Origin: Sanguibacter keddieii
Lineage (GTDB): Bacteria; Actinomycetota; Actinomycetes; Actinomycetales; Actinomycetaceae
DNA: 64,000 nucleotides
NCBI RefSeq assembly: GCF_001064145.1
Contig: NZ_JVOJ01000037.1
Location: 217,142-281,141 of the forward strand
Direction: 5' to 3'
Both the position numbers and the translations under genes were made by a program. Under the pieces are notes generated by a model, which worked only from the letters and a program-made list of their open reading frames with translations, had not been told where the DNA came from and made no database searches. Of this stretch, positions 43,871 through 54,088 are shown one piece after another (the first letter of the stretch is position 1; every line of letters starts with the position of its first letter).

Positions 43871-45535
43871 ATGACTTCTACGACGACCGAATCGGCAAAC
43901 GAGGAACGCGGACACATGACGGTACGCGACGTGCAGTGCTCGGCACTCGGTGCAGGGCGCATCCTGCTGGGTGTCGTCATGGCGATCTTCGTTCCCGTGT
44001 GGCTGGTATTCTCCCTCGTTGATTACACCCGCCCCACGGTGCCGGCAAACGAACTCGTCACTCCGTCCGTCAACGTGTACGACGAGACGGGGAGCTTCGA
44101 GCCGATCGACGGTCGAACGTTGCAAGATGTCCTCGGCGGCGTTGCGTTCGCGCGTCCCGTCCACCTCGTCATCTTGTCGACGGATGACCTGGTGGACGAC
44201 AACCTGGACGAGGCGACCCTGAAGTACGCGCGTGCTGGGCACAAGGAGTGGATCTCCCCCAATGGGTATGAATGGGCCGACGGCTACCTGATCCTGTCGG
44301 TGTCGCCCACCTACCGCAAGGTGGGGACATACTTCGGCGAGGACATCGCCCCGGTGCTGTCCGTTCAAGAGGAGATTCAGGACGCCGCGAAGGATGACTT
44401 CCGTGCGGGCCGCTGGAGTGAGGGGATGGTCGCGGCGGCCACGAAGGCAGCCGCGTACATTCCGAACGAATCGGGCCGCAGCATCGAGAACAGAGTCGTG
44501 TGGCCCCACTGGATGGGGTGGCTCATCTCGCTCACGGGCATCGGCGTCCTCGTGCGCGGGCACAGCCTGCGTCGCACTGTGAGAGAAAGTTCGGTGCGTA
44601 TTGTCGAGGCATGGAGACAGATGGAGGAACGCCGTTCAGAGGTGGATCGAGCCTTCCACTCGATCATCGAAGCCGGTTACTACAGCAAGGGGCTGACCGT
44701 GCGCTACGGGTGCGCCAACCAAGAGCGCGAGAAGGTGCGCGAGCGTGTCTCCGTTCTGCGATCCCCAGGGTTCTTCGGATCCCTCAGCGCCGGCGCGGCG
44801 AGCGAAAGGAAGGATCTGCTCGAAGATATTGAGCTGCTGTCGGCCGCCGATGACGCGATCTTTGCCGCCCGCGACTTTTTCGCGCTGGCACCACGGTGGC
44901 GCACCCTGTGGGACAACGAGGTGGGTCCGGTCTTCGAAGACCTGCTGGCGGCGGATTCCATCTCGGTCAAGGTGCGCAACCGGGTCAAGAAGCGTCAAGT
45001 GAAGAACGCAGTGGAGGCGTTTAACCGCTGGACGAACGAGCAGAGGGACATCATCGTCGGCCTCGGAAATAGCCTGGAGCGCGCGGACATCACTCCGGTG
45101 CAGGCTCTCGACGAGTTGGATCGAATCGCGAACGAGTCCCGGGCGCGCCTGACGAAGCTTATCGGACAGGCACTCGTCGCCGACACCTCCTCGTCGGGGC
45201 GTGCGCGCTACGAACACTGGGAGACCAACAGGGGTGGCACCGTCAGCGCCAGCGATGTGCTCTACAAGGGCACGTACGTGAGTGACGGGCACCGCCACGA
45301 GTACAATCCCGCCTCGACGATCCGTTTGACCGCGAACTCTGCGGGCGTTCGCCTCACGGGCAAGGCTGCGGAGAGGACTGGTCGGTTCCAGTCGAACAAT
45401 GTGTCCGTGTGGGCGTACCCGACGTACCTCGATCGCTACGTCGACTACGACCCGTCCAGCTCCTCGACCAGTTCAGCGGACTACGGCTCATCCTCGGGTG
45501 GCTTCTCAGGCTCCGGCTCCTCCTCGTCCTTCTGA
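43871..45535 (+). CDS. DUF5129 family membrane protein, paralog 2 (with TPM-like domain)
   Basis: 554 residues. A first membrane helix (about 30-50) is followed by an extracellular domain of about 130 residues (NVYDETGSFEPIDG onward) that resembles TPM/TLP18.3-type domains. A second helix (HWMGWLISLTGIGVLVRG near 213) comes next. The cytoplasmic part is homologous to its neighbours ([42 protein letters not shown]). It ends in a Ser/Gly-rich tail finishing SGSGSSSSF, as many TPM-domain proteins do. Probably the fullest form of the family. Role unknown. Confidence 0.75.
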   Translation: MTSTTTESANEERGHMTVRDVQCSALGAGRILLGVVMAIFVPVWLVFSLVDYTRPTVPANELVTPSVNVYDETGSFEPIDGRTLQDVLGGVAFARPVHLVILSTDDLVDDNLDEATLKYARAGHKEWISPNGYEWADGYLILSVSPTYRKVGTYFGEDIAPVLSVQEEIQDAAKDDFRAGRWSEGMVAAATKAAAYIPNESGRSIENRVVWPHWMGWLISLTGIGVLVRGHSLRRTVRESSVRIVEAWRQMEERRSEVDRAFHSIIEAGYYSKGLTVRYGCANQEREKVRERVSVLRSPGFFGSLSAGAASERKDLLEDIELLSAADDAIFAARDFFALAPRWRTLWDNEVGPVFEDLLAADSISVKVRNRVKKRQVKNAVEAFNRWTNEQRDIIVGLGNSLERADITPVQALDELDRIANESRARLTKLIGQALVADTSSSGRARYEHWETNRGGTVSASDVLYKGTYVSDGHRHEYNPASTIRLTANSAGVRLTGKAAERTGRFQSNNVSVWAYPTYLDRYVDYDPSSSSTSSADYGSSSGGFSGSGSSSSF

Positions 45536-45554
45536 GTCTCAGTCCCATCGGGAT

Positions 45555-45592
45555 ACCGGGCAACTGATCGCCATTCGTGCCAGAGTGGAGGC
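45555..45592 (+). promoter_or_regulatory. Leaderless-type promoter of third paralog
   Basis: ACCGGGCAACTGAT (45555-45568), then CAGAGT (45581-45586) six bases before ATG 45593. Element identity and spacing match the first paralog: 26 bases from the start of one element to the start of the other in both. Confidence 0.55.
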
Positions 45593-46792
45593 ATGACGTC
45601 TCCGGCAACACAAACGATGAGGAATGCACCCCAGCGCCCTCGTTCGGTCATGCGCAGCGTGCGTGGCTGTGCGCGACTCCTGGCGGGTCTGGCCCTCTTT
45701 CTGGTGGCCCCCGTGTGGCTCGGCATCGCCGTCTCCATCGGTGCTACGCAGGCTCTTGCGTGGCCCACCTGGTACGCGTGGGTGACGTCTCTGGTGGGCA
45801 TTGGCCTGTGGGTGCGCGGGTGGATGCTGCGCCGCCTTGCCCGCGAGAACACGCGCAAGGCCTGCGACGAATGGGACGCGCTTGAGAAGCGTCACCTTGA
45901 GGCCGAGCGTACCTTCTGCCCGCTCCTTGTGCCCGGGCGCTATGACCGTGGTCTGAGCGCGCGCCTCGAGGCCGCTCGGGCTGAGCGCGACAATCTGCGC
46001 GCTCGCATCACTGCGGAGGCTTCGATTCCGTTCCTCGCTTCGTTGAGCGCCGCAACGGCTTGGGAAGCGGAGACGATCGTCAAGGATTTCCACGGCCTGA
46101 TGGATGCGCACGTCGCGTTGATAGCCGCGCGCGATTTGTTCGCGCTCGCTCCTGACTGGCGCGCGGTGTGGAACAACGAGCTGGGTCCGGTGTACGAGGA
46201 CCTGACCGTCGTCGAGACCCTCACAGAGACTGTCCAGCGGCGAAGCTCCGAGCCGGCGGTCCTGAGCATGGCGGCGTCCCTCAAGCTGTGGCTCAATGAT
46301 CAGCGCCTGGCCGCGAACGACCTGGGGGCGAGCCTTGAGTGCGCGCAGATGGATCCTGCCGAGGCGCTCACGCAGCTCGATCGGATCGCCGACGAGGCCC
46401 GGGTACGCCTGGTACGCCTCATCGAGGCGGCTCTCGGTGCCGACACGTCCATGATCGGGCGGAGGCGTTACAAGCGCTGGAGGAACGGCGCGGGGGAGAA
46501 GCTGCGCACCAACGAGACGCGCTACCTCGGCGCGTACCGGATCGCCGGCGTGACGTACACCTACAACCCCGGCCAGGCGATCCGCCTGACGGCAAATAGC
46601 GCAGGTATCAACCTCAAGGGGAGTGCGGCCCACTCCACCGCGATCTTCACGGCGTTTGGCGCGCAGCTCTACGTGCCTCCCGCGTACCTCCACCGCTACC
46701 TCGTGTGGGACGGAACCTCGCGGTACGGCCCCTCTCAGGCGAACTACCTGAGGTCGGCCGCGAACGTCGGTCCGCGCGGAAGCACGCATTAA
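45593..46792 (+). CDS. DUF5129-like membrane protein, paralog 3
   Basis: 399 residues with the same plan as paralog 1. Two membrane helices (about 27-48 and 60-77) have a very short outside loop (AWPTWYAW). The cytoplasmic domain has [33 protein letters not shown], and C-terminal [16 protein letters not shown] with YLHRYL. No TPM-like domain and no Ser/Gly tail. It ends about 100 bases before the rpmE promoter. Function unknown. Confidence 0.75.
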   Translation: MTSPATQTMRNAPQRPRSVMRSVRGCARLLAGLALFLVAPVWLGIAVSIGATQALAWPTWYAWVTSLVGIGLWVRGWMLRRLARENTRKACDEWDALEKRHLEAERTFCPLLVPGRYDRGLSARLEAARAERDNLRARITAEASIPFLASLSAATAWEAETIVKDFHGLMDAHVALIAARDLFALAPDWRAVWNNELGPVYEDLTVVETLTETVQRRSSEPAVLSMAASLKLWLNDQRLAANDLGASLECAQMDPAEALTQLDRIADEARVRLVRLIEAALGADTSMIGRRRYKRWRNGAGEKLRTNETRYLGAYRIAGVTYTYNPGQAIRLTANSAGINLKGSAAHSTAIFTAFGAQLYVPPAYLHRYLVWDGTSRYGPSQANYLRSAANVGPRGSTH

Positions 46793-46893
46793 GCGCAGCG
46801 GCGAGAGCCGGCCTCGTGCTCCCGATGGGGATGACGGGCGCGAGCGTCGTGTTCGCCCATAGCCGATGTCACGCCCGCGGGGGCCTTCCCTCG

Positions 46894-46922
46894 TTGAAGG
46901 GGGTGGGGGCATGTGCGATAAT
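46894..46922 (+). promoter_or_regulatory. rpmE promoter
   Basis: TTGAAG (46894-46899), a 17-base spacer, then GATAAT (46917-46922). Transcription would begin near 46929, about 124 bases before rpmE. Confidence 0.7.
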
Positions 46923-46928
46923 GTCGTG

Positions 46929-47052
46929 TCGGCTTTACCGGTTCACCGGCATGCCCCAGGCGCTGCTAGCGTGCTGGAGGGCGAGCCCTCGCCAGATGCG
47001 GGGGACGCTGCATGTCCGGACCCGGGGCACCAAACGATCCAGGAGAAACTCC
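46929..47052 (+). ncRNA. Structured rpmE leader, candidate L31 autoregulatory leader
   Basis: An outer pairing TGCCCC (46952-46957) with GGGGCA (47024-47029) encloses smaller hairpins, GCGCT-gct-AGCGT and GAGGG-cga-GCCCTC, and a TCCGGA palindrome. Then AGGAGAAACTCC leads into the start codon. Rfam describes L31 leaders in Actinobacteria. I have not matched the consensus, so the identity is tentative. Confidence 0.5.
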
Positions 47053-47274
47053 ATGAAGAAGGGTATTCACCCCGAATACGTGGACACCGTCGTGACCTGC
47101 ACGTGCGGCAACACGTTCCACACCCGTTCCACCATCACCTCCGGTGAGATGCGCGTGGACGTGTGCTCGGCCTGCCACCCGTTCTACACGGGCAAGCAGA
47201 AGATCCTCGACACCGGCGGCCGCGTCGCCAAGTTCGAGGCTCGCTACGGCAAGCGCGTGCGCCCCTCCAAGTGA
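47053..47274 (+). CDS. rpmE: 50S ribosomal protein L31
   Basis: 73 residues. A zinc-binding (C+) form with cysteines in TCTCGNTF and VCSACHPF, and the L31 hallmark [15 protein letters not shown] lies before ATG 47053. Start choice is firm because the upstream frame is non-coding leader. Confidence 0.97.
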   Translation: MKKGIHPEYVDTVVTCTCGNTFHTRSTITSGEMRVDVCSACHPFYTGKQKILDTGGRVAKFEARYGKRVRPSK

Positions 47275-47293
47275 GGGTGAGCGGCTAGCTCAA

Positions 47294-47337
47294 CGGCGGT
47301 GTCGTTGGCCCTATGGCCGACGGCGCCGCCGCTTTGT
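47294..47337 (+). terminator. Terminator of rpmE
   Basis: Imperfect long hairpin, arms CGGCGGTGTCGTTGGCC and GGCCGACGGCGCCGCCG around CTAT, then CTTTGT, about 20 bases after the rpmE stop. Confidence 0.7.
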
Positions 47338-47368
47338 CAACTGTATCGAACGAAGGAAGTGGTGAATC

Positions 47369-48463
47369 GTGGCCGCGACTGATGAACTCGGTGCCCTGGG
47401 CCCCCTGCTGCAGGAATATGAGCAGGTCGAGGCGCAGATGGCGGATCCCCAGACGCTGGCGGACCCGCAGCTGATGCGCCGAGTCGGTCGACGCTACGCC
47501 GAGCTTGGACGCGTGAAGGCCGCCGCTGATCGGCTTGCCGCCGCCTCGGGAGACCTTGAGGCTGCGCGCGAGCTGGCTGCCGAAGACCGCTCCTTCGCCG
47601 ACGAGGTTCCCGCTCTCGAAGAAGAGCAAGCGGCTGCCCACGAGGCACTCGTGAAGATTCTGGCTCCCCGTGACCCCGAGGACGCGTTGGACGTCATCCT
47701 CGAGATCAAGGCGGGTGAGGGCGGCGAAGAATCCGCGCTGTTCGCATCCGATCTGGCCCGCATGTACGCCCGCTACGCGGAGGCGCACGGCTGGAGCGTG
47801 ACCGAGATGAGCGCGACCCACACGGAGCTCGGCGGCTTCAAAGACATCACGCTCGCGATTCGCGCGAAGGGTACCCCCGCTCCCGATGAGGGCGTGTGGG
47901 CGCACCTGAAGTACGAGGGCGGCGTGCACCGCGTGCAGCGCGTGCCCGTGACCGAATCGCAGGGCCGCATCCACACGAGCGCCGCCGGCGTTTTCGTCAT
48001 GCCGGAGATCGAGGACGACGAGGAGATCGTCATCGACCCGAACGATCTGCGTATCGACGTCTACCGGTCGAGTGGTCCCGGCGGTCAGTCGGTCAACACG
48101 ACTGACTCTGCCGTGCGCATCACGCACATTCCTTCGGGCATCGTCGTGTCGATGCAGAACGAGAAGTCGCAGCTGCAGAACAAGGAGGCCGCGCTGCGCG
48201 TGCTGGCCTCGCGCCTGGCCGCCGAAGCGAGGGCGAAGAAGGAAGCCGAGGCCTCGGCCCAGCGTCTGTCTCAGGTACGTACCGTGGACCGCTCGGAGCG
48301 CATCCGTACCTACAACTTCCCGGAGAACCGTATCGCGGATCACCGCACGGGCTTCAAGGCTCACAACCTGGACGCGGTTCTGTCGGGTGCGCTCGATGCA
48401 GTGATCGCTTCGCTGCAGGAAGCTGATGAGGCCGAGCGGCTGGCCGCCGCCGCGCAGTCATGA
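47369..48463 (+). CDS. prfA: Peptide chain release factor 1
   Basis: Reads UAA and UAG stops. 364 residues. The GGQ catalytic motif is in [17 protein letters not shown] near residue 237 and the stop-recognition PxT motif appears as PVT in [14 protein letters not shown] near 192. Start GTG 47369 with GAAGGAAG upstream. prmC, which methylates its GGQ glutamine, follows directly. Confidence 0.95.
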   Translation: MAATDELGALGPLLQEYEQVEAQMADPQTLADPQLMRRVGRRYAELGRVKAAADRLAAASGDLEAARELAAEDRSFADEVPALEEEQAAAHEALVKILAPRDPEDALDVILEIKAGEGGEESALFASDLARMYARYAEAHGWSVTEMSATHTELGGFKDITLAIRAKGTPAPDEGVWAHLKYEGGVHRVQRVPVTESQGRIHTSAAGVFVMPEIEDDEEIVIDPNDLRIDVYRSSGPGGQSVNTTDSAVRITHIPSGIVVSMQNEKSQLQNKEAALRVLASRLAAEARAKKEAEASAQRLSQVRTVDRSERIRTYNFPENRIADHRTGFKAHNLDAVLSGALDAVIASLQEADEAERLAAAAQS

Positions 48464-48474
48464 TCGGAGGCGAC

Positions 48475-49371
48475 ATGGGGACGTGGTCTGTCGTGCAGGC
48501 GCGCGCTTGGGCTCGCGAGCGCCTGGCGAACGCTGGCATCGACTCGGTTGATGCGGACGTGCGTGAGCTGCTCGAGTGGGCGTGTGACGCCTCGTCCCAG
48601 TGGGACCTGCCGGCGGAGCTGAACGTGGATCAGGCGGAGAAACTGCGAGCGGCGGTGGAGGAGAGGGCCCTGCGCATTCCCCTTCAGCACGTCACCAGTC
48701 GCATGTTCTTCCGAGGCTTAACCCTGGCCGCCCGCCCCGGCGTGTTCGTCGTGCGCCCGGAGACCGAGGTTCTTGCCGGCCTCGCGATCGACGAGGCCAT
48801 GTCGGTCGTTGCCCGACGCGGCGAGGCTCGCGTCGTCGACCTGTGCGCCGGCTCCGGCGCGATTGGGCTGGCGGTGGCCACCGAGACCAAACGCACGGAG
48901 GTGTGGGCAGTCGAGAAGGAAGCCGAGCCCTTCGCGCTGGCCTGTCAGAACCGCGATGCTGTGGGTGTTCCCTGCCTTCACTTAGTGCGCGCTGATGCGA
49001 CGGATCCGGCTGCGCTCGCGCACCTGGACGGCATGGTCGACGTCGTCGTGACCAACCCGCCCTACGTGCCCGCCGATGAGATGCCCACGCAGCCCGAGGC
49101 GAGCGCCGACCCCCACGTCGCTCTGTACGGGGGTAGCCTCGACGGGACCGAGATCCCCGCGCGCATCGCGCGCCGCGCGCTGACCCTCCTGCGCCCCGGT
49201 GGCGTCCTGCTGATGGAACACTCGCCCACGCAGGAAGAAGCCATGGCGGCGATCGCCGCCGAGCTCGGGATGACGGAGATTTCGACGCTGCCCGACCTCG
49301 CTGGCAGGCGTCGTTTCCTGAGCGCCCGCGCGCCCGAATCGACGAAGCCCACGGCATCCGTGACACAATGA
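48475..49371 (+). CDS. prmC: Release factor glutamine methyltransferase
   Basis: SAM-dependent N5-glutamine methyltransferase acting on the GGQ of RF1 and RF2, about 298 residues. It has the SAM motif VVDLCAGSGAIGLAV and the active-site NPPY in VTNPPYVPADE. ATG 48475 has GGAGG four bases ahead. ATG 48460, overlapping the prfA stop, is the alternative. Confidence 0.93.
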   Translation: MGTWSVVQARAWARERLANAGIDSVDADVRELLEWACDASSQWDLPAELNVDQAEKLRAAVEERALRIPLQHVTSRMFFRGLTLAARPGVFVVRPETEVLAGLAIDEAMSVVARRGEARVVDLCAGSGAIGLAVATETKRTEVWAVEKEAEPFALACQNRDAVGVPCLHLVRADATDPAALAHLDGMVDVVVTNPPYVPADEMPTQPEASADPHVALYGGSLDGTEIPARIARRALTLLRPGGVLLMEHSPTQEEAMAAIAAELGMTEISTLPDLAGRRRFLSARAPESTKPTASVTQ

Positions 49372-50042
49372 GCATGATGAGCACCGAGACGATCCTGAGC
49401 GCCGTTCCTTCCCTGACCGAGGACGACCTGGCGCGCGCCCAGCGTGAGCTGCGCGACGGCCATCTGCTCGTCGTCCCCACCGACACCGTCTACGGCATTG
49501 GTGCCGATGCGGCCAACCCCGAGGCCGTCGCTGCGGTCCTGGCCGCCAAGGGACGCGGACGGCAGATGCCGCCGCCCGTACTCGTCGCGTCCGTCGATGC
49601 GATCGACTCGCTGTGCGTTGATGTCCCCGAGGCCGCCCGCGCGCTCGCGCGCGCCTTCTGGCCCGGTGGACTCACCCTCATCCTGCGTGCCCGCCCCGAC
49701 CTCGGGTGGGACCTGGGCGAAACCGGCGGCACCATCGGCGTGCGCATGCCGAACCAGTCGGCTCTCCTGCGCCTCCTCCAAGATGTCGGACCGATGGCCG
49801 TCACCTCCGCGAACCTGACCGGTCAGCCCCCCGCGACCTCGGTCGAGCAGGCCGTCGGATACTTCGGAACACGGGTGTCCGCCTATCTCGACGGTGGTCC
49901 CACCCAGGGGTCCACGGCCTCGTCGATTGTTGACTTCGCGCACGACGCACCCCGCGCGCTGCGCCTTGGGACCATCTCCCTGGACGATCTCAGTGCCACC
50001 GCCGGCGTGCCCATCGCCCCCGTCGAAGGGGCCGCTTCGTGA
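49368..50042 (+). CDS. L-threonylcarbamoyladenylate synthase (Sua5/YrdC/TsaC)
   Basis: First enzyme of the universal t6A tRNA modification, 224 residues. YrdC-domain motifs are present: VVPTDTVYGIGADA near residue 35, GGLTLILRA, and VTSANLTGQPP near 145. It lacks the extra C-terminal Sua5 domain. The ATGA start overlaps the prmC stop, in the conserved prfA-prmC-sua5 order. Confidence 0.93.
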   Translation: MSMMSTETILSAVPSLTEDDLARAQRELRDGHLLVVPTDTVYGIGADAANPEAVAAVLAAKGRGRQMPPPVLVASVDAIDSLCVDVPEAARALARAFWPGGLTLILRARPDLGWDLGETGGTIGVRMPNQSALLRLLQDVGPMAVTSANLTGQPPATSVEQAVGYFGTRVSAYLDGGPTQGSTASSIVDFAHDAPRALRLGTISLDDLSATAGVPIAPVEGAAS

Positions 50043-51145
50043 AGGTCTACCTGCTGCTAGGTGCCATCGCGATGGCCCTGACGATCCTGCTGACCCCGGC
50101 CGTGCGCTGGGCGTGCCTGCAGTTCAACATCTTGCCTCCCCTGCGTGGCCGGGACCTGCAAAAGAAGCCCATTCCGCGCCTGGGCGGTGTCGCAATGACC
50201 ATCGCGCTGATCGTCACGATGCTGGTCGCTTCACGCATCCCCTACATGGCGCCCCTGTTTACGACAACAGTCCCATGGGCCGTGATGGCCGGCGCCGCCG
50301 CCATGTGCATCCTCGGCATCATTGACGACATTATCGAATTGGACTGGATGGCTAAGCTCGGCGGCCAGGTGCTGATCGCTGGCGGTATGGCCTTCGGAGG
50401 CGTCCAGCTCGCGTCCTTCCCGATCTTCGGTATCACGCTCGGTTCCTCGCGCCTGTGGCTCTTCGTCTCCGTCTTCTTCATCGTCGGCATCATGAACGCC
50501 GTCAACTTTATCGACGGTCTCGACGGCCTGGCAGCGGGCATGATTGCGATTGGCGCGGGATCTTTCTTCGTCTACTCCTACATCATCACCAGACTGATGG
50601 GAGCTGCTTCCTACGCGACGACTGCAAGCCTCATCGTGATCGCGTTGCTCGGCGTGTGCGCGGGCTTCCTCTGGTTTAACTTCCACCCATCCTCGATCAT
50701 GATGGGCGGGGGAGCGGAGACCATGGGACTCGTCCTGGCCAGCGCCGGCATCATTGTCACCGGCAAGATCGATCCGACGCTGCTGGGCCGCCAACAGATG
50801 ATTGTGTCCGCGCTGCCCCTCATCCTGCCGCTGTCCGTCATTTTCATGCCCGTCCTCGACCTGGTTGTCACCTCGATCCGTCGCATGAGCCGTGGGAAAA
50901 GCCCGTTCGTCGCAGACCGCTCGCACTTCCATGATCGCCTGCTCGTTGCTGGACACTCCCACCGTGGAGTCGTCGCGATCCTGTGGATGTGGACTGCCAT
51001 CGTCTGCGTGCCGTCCGTCGGTCTCCTCGTCTTTCAATGGTGGAGCGTCGCCTTTGTCGCTGTCATTGCGGCGGCGGTTGGCGTGGCCGTGACGACCCGA
51101 GAGTTTCCCAAGGAAGACACCGTCCACGAGGAGCTTTCCGCATGA
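50039..51145 (+). CDS. Undecaprenyl-phosphate sugar-phosphate transferase (WecA/MraY family)
   Basis: Integral membrane enzyme of 368 residues with about 11 helices. The metal-binding acids lie in GIIDDIIELD near residue 94 and NFIDGLDGLAAG near 157, and the HFHDRL motif lies in the C-terminal half. Its position before the atp operon matches the actinobacterial WecA-type GlcNAc-1-phosphate transferase that begins arabinogalactan or other wall-polymer linkage synthesis. GTG 50039 overlaps the previous stop. Confidence 0.9.
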   Translation: MKVYLLLGAIAMALTILLTPAVRWACLQFNILPPLRGRDLQKKPIPRLGGVAMTIALIVTMLVASRIPYMAPLFTTTVPWAVMAGAAAMCILGIIDDIIELDWMAKLGGQVLIAGGMAFGGVQLASFPIFGITLGSSRLWLFVSVFFIVGIMNAVNFIDGLDGLAAGMIAIGAGSFFVYSYIITRLMGAASYATTASLIVIALLGVCAGFLWFNFHPSSIMMGGGAETMGLVLASAGIIVTGKIDPTLLGRQQMIVSALPLILPLSVIFMPVLDLVVTSIRRMSRGKSPFVADRSHFHDRLLVAGHSHRGVVAILWMWTAIVCVPSVGLLVFQWWSVAFVAVIAAAVGVAVTTREFPKEDTVHEELSA

Positions 51146-51435
51146 GCTACCTGCTTGCCGTCCTCATGATCGTCATCATCTGTGTCGCGCAGTGGTTTTT
51201 CACCTCCCGCGCACTGCGTTCCCCCTCCCGTTTCATCGGATGGGTCAGTGGCGGGTACGCGGCGAAGATAGGACTTCTCGCTCTTGGCCTGTACGTCCCA
51301 CGTGCTCTAGGAATCGACGTGCGCATCGGCGCGATCGGGACAATTGTTGCCATTATCGTTTCCTCGAGCGTGGAGATGGTCGTCATGATGCGCAAGCGGA
51401 CGATGAACGTCGACGTACCGAACGACACTGAGTAA
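51142..51435 (+). CDS. AtpI-like small membrane protein
   Basis: 97 residues with three to four membrane helices and a charged tail. It overlaps the wecA-type gene (ATGA) and lies directly before atpB, the place of atpI (Rv1303-like). AtpI proteins help c-ring assembly. Sequence similarity is weak and the call rests on position and topology. Confidence 0.65.
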   Translation: MSYLLAVLMIVIICVAQWFFTSRALRSPSRFIGWVSGGYAAKIGLLALGLYVPRALGIDVRIGAIGTIVAIIVSSSVEMVVMMRKRTMNVDVPNDTE

Positions 51436-51468
51436 CCCTTGCGCGCGCCGGGGACTCCCATCTCTGTG

Positions 51469-51518
51469 TAGAATGGGTAAAGTTGCTATGACAGCAGAGA
51501 CAAACCAATGGAGTTGAG
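51469..51518 (+). promoter_or_regulatory. Candidate atp operon promoter region
   Basis: TAGAAT (51469-51474) may be the -10 element, with a start near 51481. No good -35 is visible. The spacer also holds GGAG before ATG 51519. Confidence 0.35.
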
Positions 51519-52409
51519 ATGAAGGAGGCACATTCAGTGTCCGATCACGCGCCTGCTCGCCGCACCGCGCCTAAGCCGCGCTGGTATTGGGTGAGCCTCG
51601 CGATCCTCCTCATCGTCATTGCCCTGACCGCCTACCCGGCGTTCACGCAGCACCCTCACCAGCCGGCTCTTGAGGACTTCTTCCCGACCGTGATCTTCGG
51701 TGAGGGAACATTCTTTGAATTCAACCGCCTGACGCTTGCCCGCGTCATTATGGGTCTGCTCGTGTGCGTGGTTCTCGTCCTCGTCGCGCGCAATTCCAAG
51801 CTGGTTCCGACCCGCGGACAGATGGCCGTCGAGGCCATCGCCGGCTACATCCGCGACAACGTCGCCCTCGACATGCTGGGTCCGAAGACGGGCCGCAAGT
51901 TCTCCGGCTTCATCGCTTTCCTCTTCTTCGGTGTCCTGTCCATGAACATCGCGGGCATCATCCCGGGCATCAACATCGCCGCCTCGTCGGTGGTCGCCGT
52001 TCCGATGTTCTTCGCTCTCATCACGTACGTCACCTTCATCGGTGCGGGCATCGGCAAGCAGGGAGTGGGCGGCTTCTTCGCATCCCAGCTCTTCCCGCCT
52101 GGGCTGCCCGTTCCGATGTACCTCCTGATCACGCCGATCGAGTTCCTGTCGAACTTCATTGTTCGCCCCGTCACGCTGACGCTGCGACTCCTGTGCAACA
52201 TGATCTCCGGACATCTGCTGCTCGGCATGACCTACTTCGGGACGGCAATTCTGCTCCACGAACTCTCCGTCCTGTCTGCCGCCTCCGCGCTGACCGGTGC
52301 CGCCATGTTCGTGATGACCGGCTTCGAGGTCTTCGTGGCCTTCCTGCAGGCATACATCTTCACGATCCTGTCGACCGTGTACATCAAGCTTTCCGTCGAA
52401 CATCACTGA
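51519..52409 (+). CDS. atpB: ATP synthase subunit a
   Basis: Fo stator channel subunit, 296 residues, five or six membrane helices. The essential arginine lies in LTLRLLCNMISGH near residue 225. There are two credible starts: ATG 51519 (GGAG five bases before) and GTG 51537 (perfect AAGGAGG eight bases before). The coding difference is six residues. Confidence 0.95.
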   Translation: MKEAHSVSDHAPARRTAPKPRWYWVSLAILLIVIALTAYPAFTQHPHQPALEDFFPTVIFGEGTFFEFNRLTLARVIMGLLVCVVLVLVARNSKLVPTRGQMAVEAIAGYIRDNVALDMLGPKTGRKFSGFIAFLFFGVLSMNIAGIIPGINIAASSVVAVPMFFALITYVTFIGAGIGKQGVGGFFASQLFPPGLPVPMYLLITPIEFLSNFIVRPVTLTLRLLCNMISGHLLLGMTYFGTAILLHELSVLSAASALTGAAMFVMTGFEVFVAFLQAYIFTILSTVYIKLSVEHH

Positions 52410-52435
52410 CCCCCAACGCCACCCGGCGTTACTAA

Positions 52436-53222
<787 letters not shown>

Positions 53223-53226
<4 letters not shown>

Positions 53227-54041
53227 CACAGATGCGCACGATCGAGTCCGTCCCCTTTGCGAAGGAGCTGGCGGCGGCCCTGGCCACGCCCGACACCGAC
53301 GCAATGCGGGTTGCCGAGGATTTTTTCGGCCTGGCCGACCTGTTCAAGGAGAACACTCGTCTCGCGCGTGCAGTGACCGACCCGGCACGGTCGGTCGCAG
53401 ATAAGCAGGGGCTCGCCTCCAGCGCGTTCGGTTCGCACGTGCGCGCTGCGACGCTGTCCGTCGTGAACGCGGTCGTCGCCGACCACTGGCGTCATCCGGC
53501 CGACGTGGCGGACACCCTCGAGGTGCTCGGCATCCTCGGCGTGCTCAATGCCGCCGGTGCCGAGGGAGCCCTCGATCAGGTCCGTGAGGAGCTGTTCCAG
53601 GTCCGCTACTTCCTGGCACACCACCGCGAGGTGCGCGTGCGCCTGTCGGACACATCCAAGGGCGACGCACACGAGCGCGGCGATGTCGCCTCGAAGCTCT
53701 TCGCCGAGCGCGTCAGCACCTGGACAATGCGTCTCGTGCGTCGGGCGGTCGGACGCTCGAACCACGGTCGTCTGCTGCATAACCTGCGCCGCTACGCTCA
53801 GTGGGCAGCGACCATGCAGGACCGTCTCTTCGTCACGGTCGCCACGGCGACCCCGATGAGCGAGGCTCAGGTGGAGCGCCTTCGTTCCATCCTCTCGAAG
53901 CGCTACGGTACGGACGTTGACCTGGCGATCTCGATCGATCCCGAGGTCGTGGGCGGCTTCCGCCTGCGTGCGGGCATGACCGCGATCGACGCCTCGTTGG
54001 CCAGCCGCATCAGTGCAGCGCGCGACGCGATCGCCAGCTAG
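53223..54041 (+). CDS. atpH: ATP synthase subunit delta (long actinobacterial form)
   Basis: Stator cap subunit, 272 residues, nearly 100 longer than in E. coli, as in many Actinobacteria. The C-terminal domain carries the family end motif DPEVVGGFRLRAG. ATG 53223 overlaps the atpF stop. Confidence 0.92.
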
Positions 54042-54088
54042 CACTTCTCTCACACACATTAGTTTCTTTTACCTAGTTAGGAATCCTC

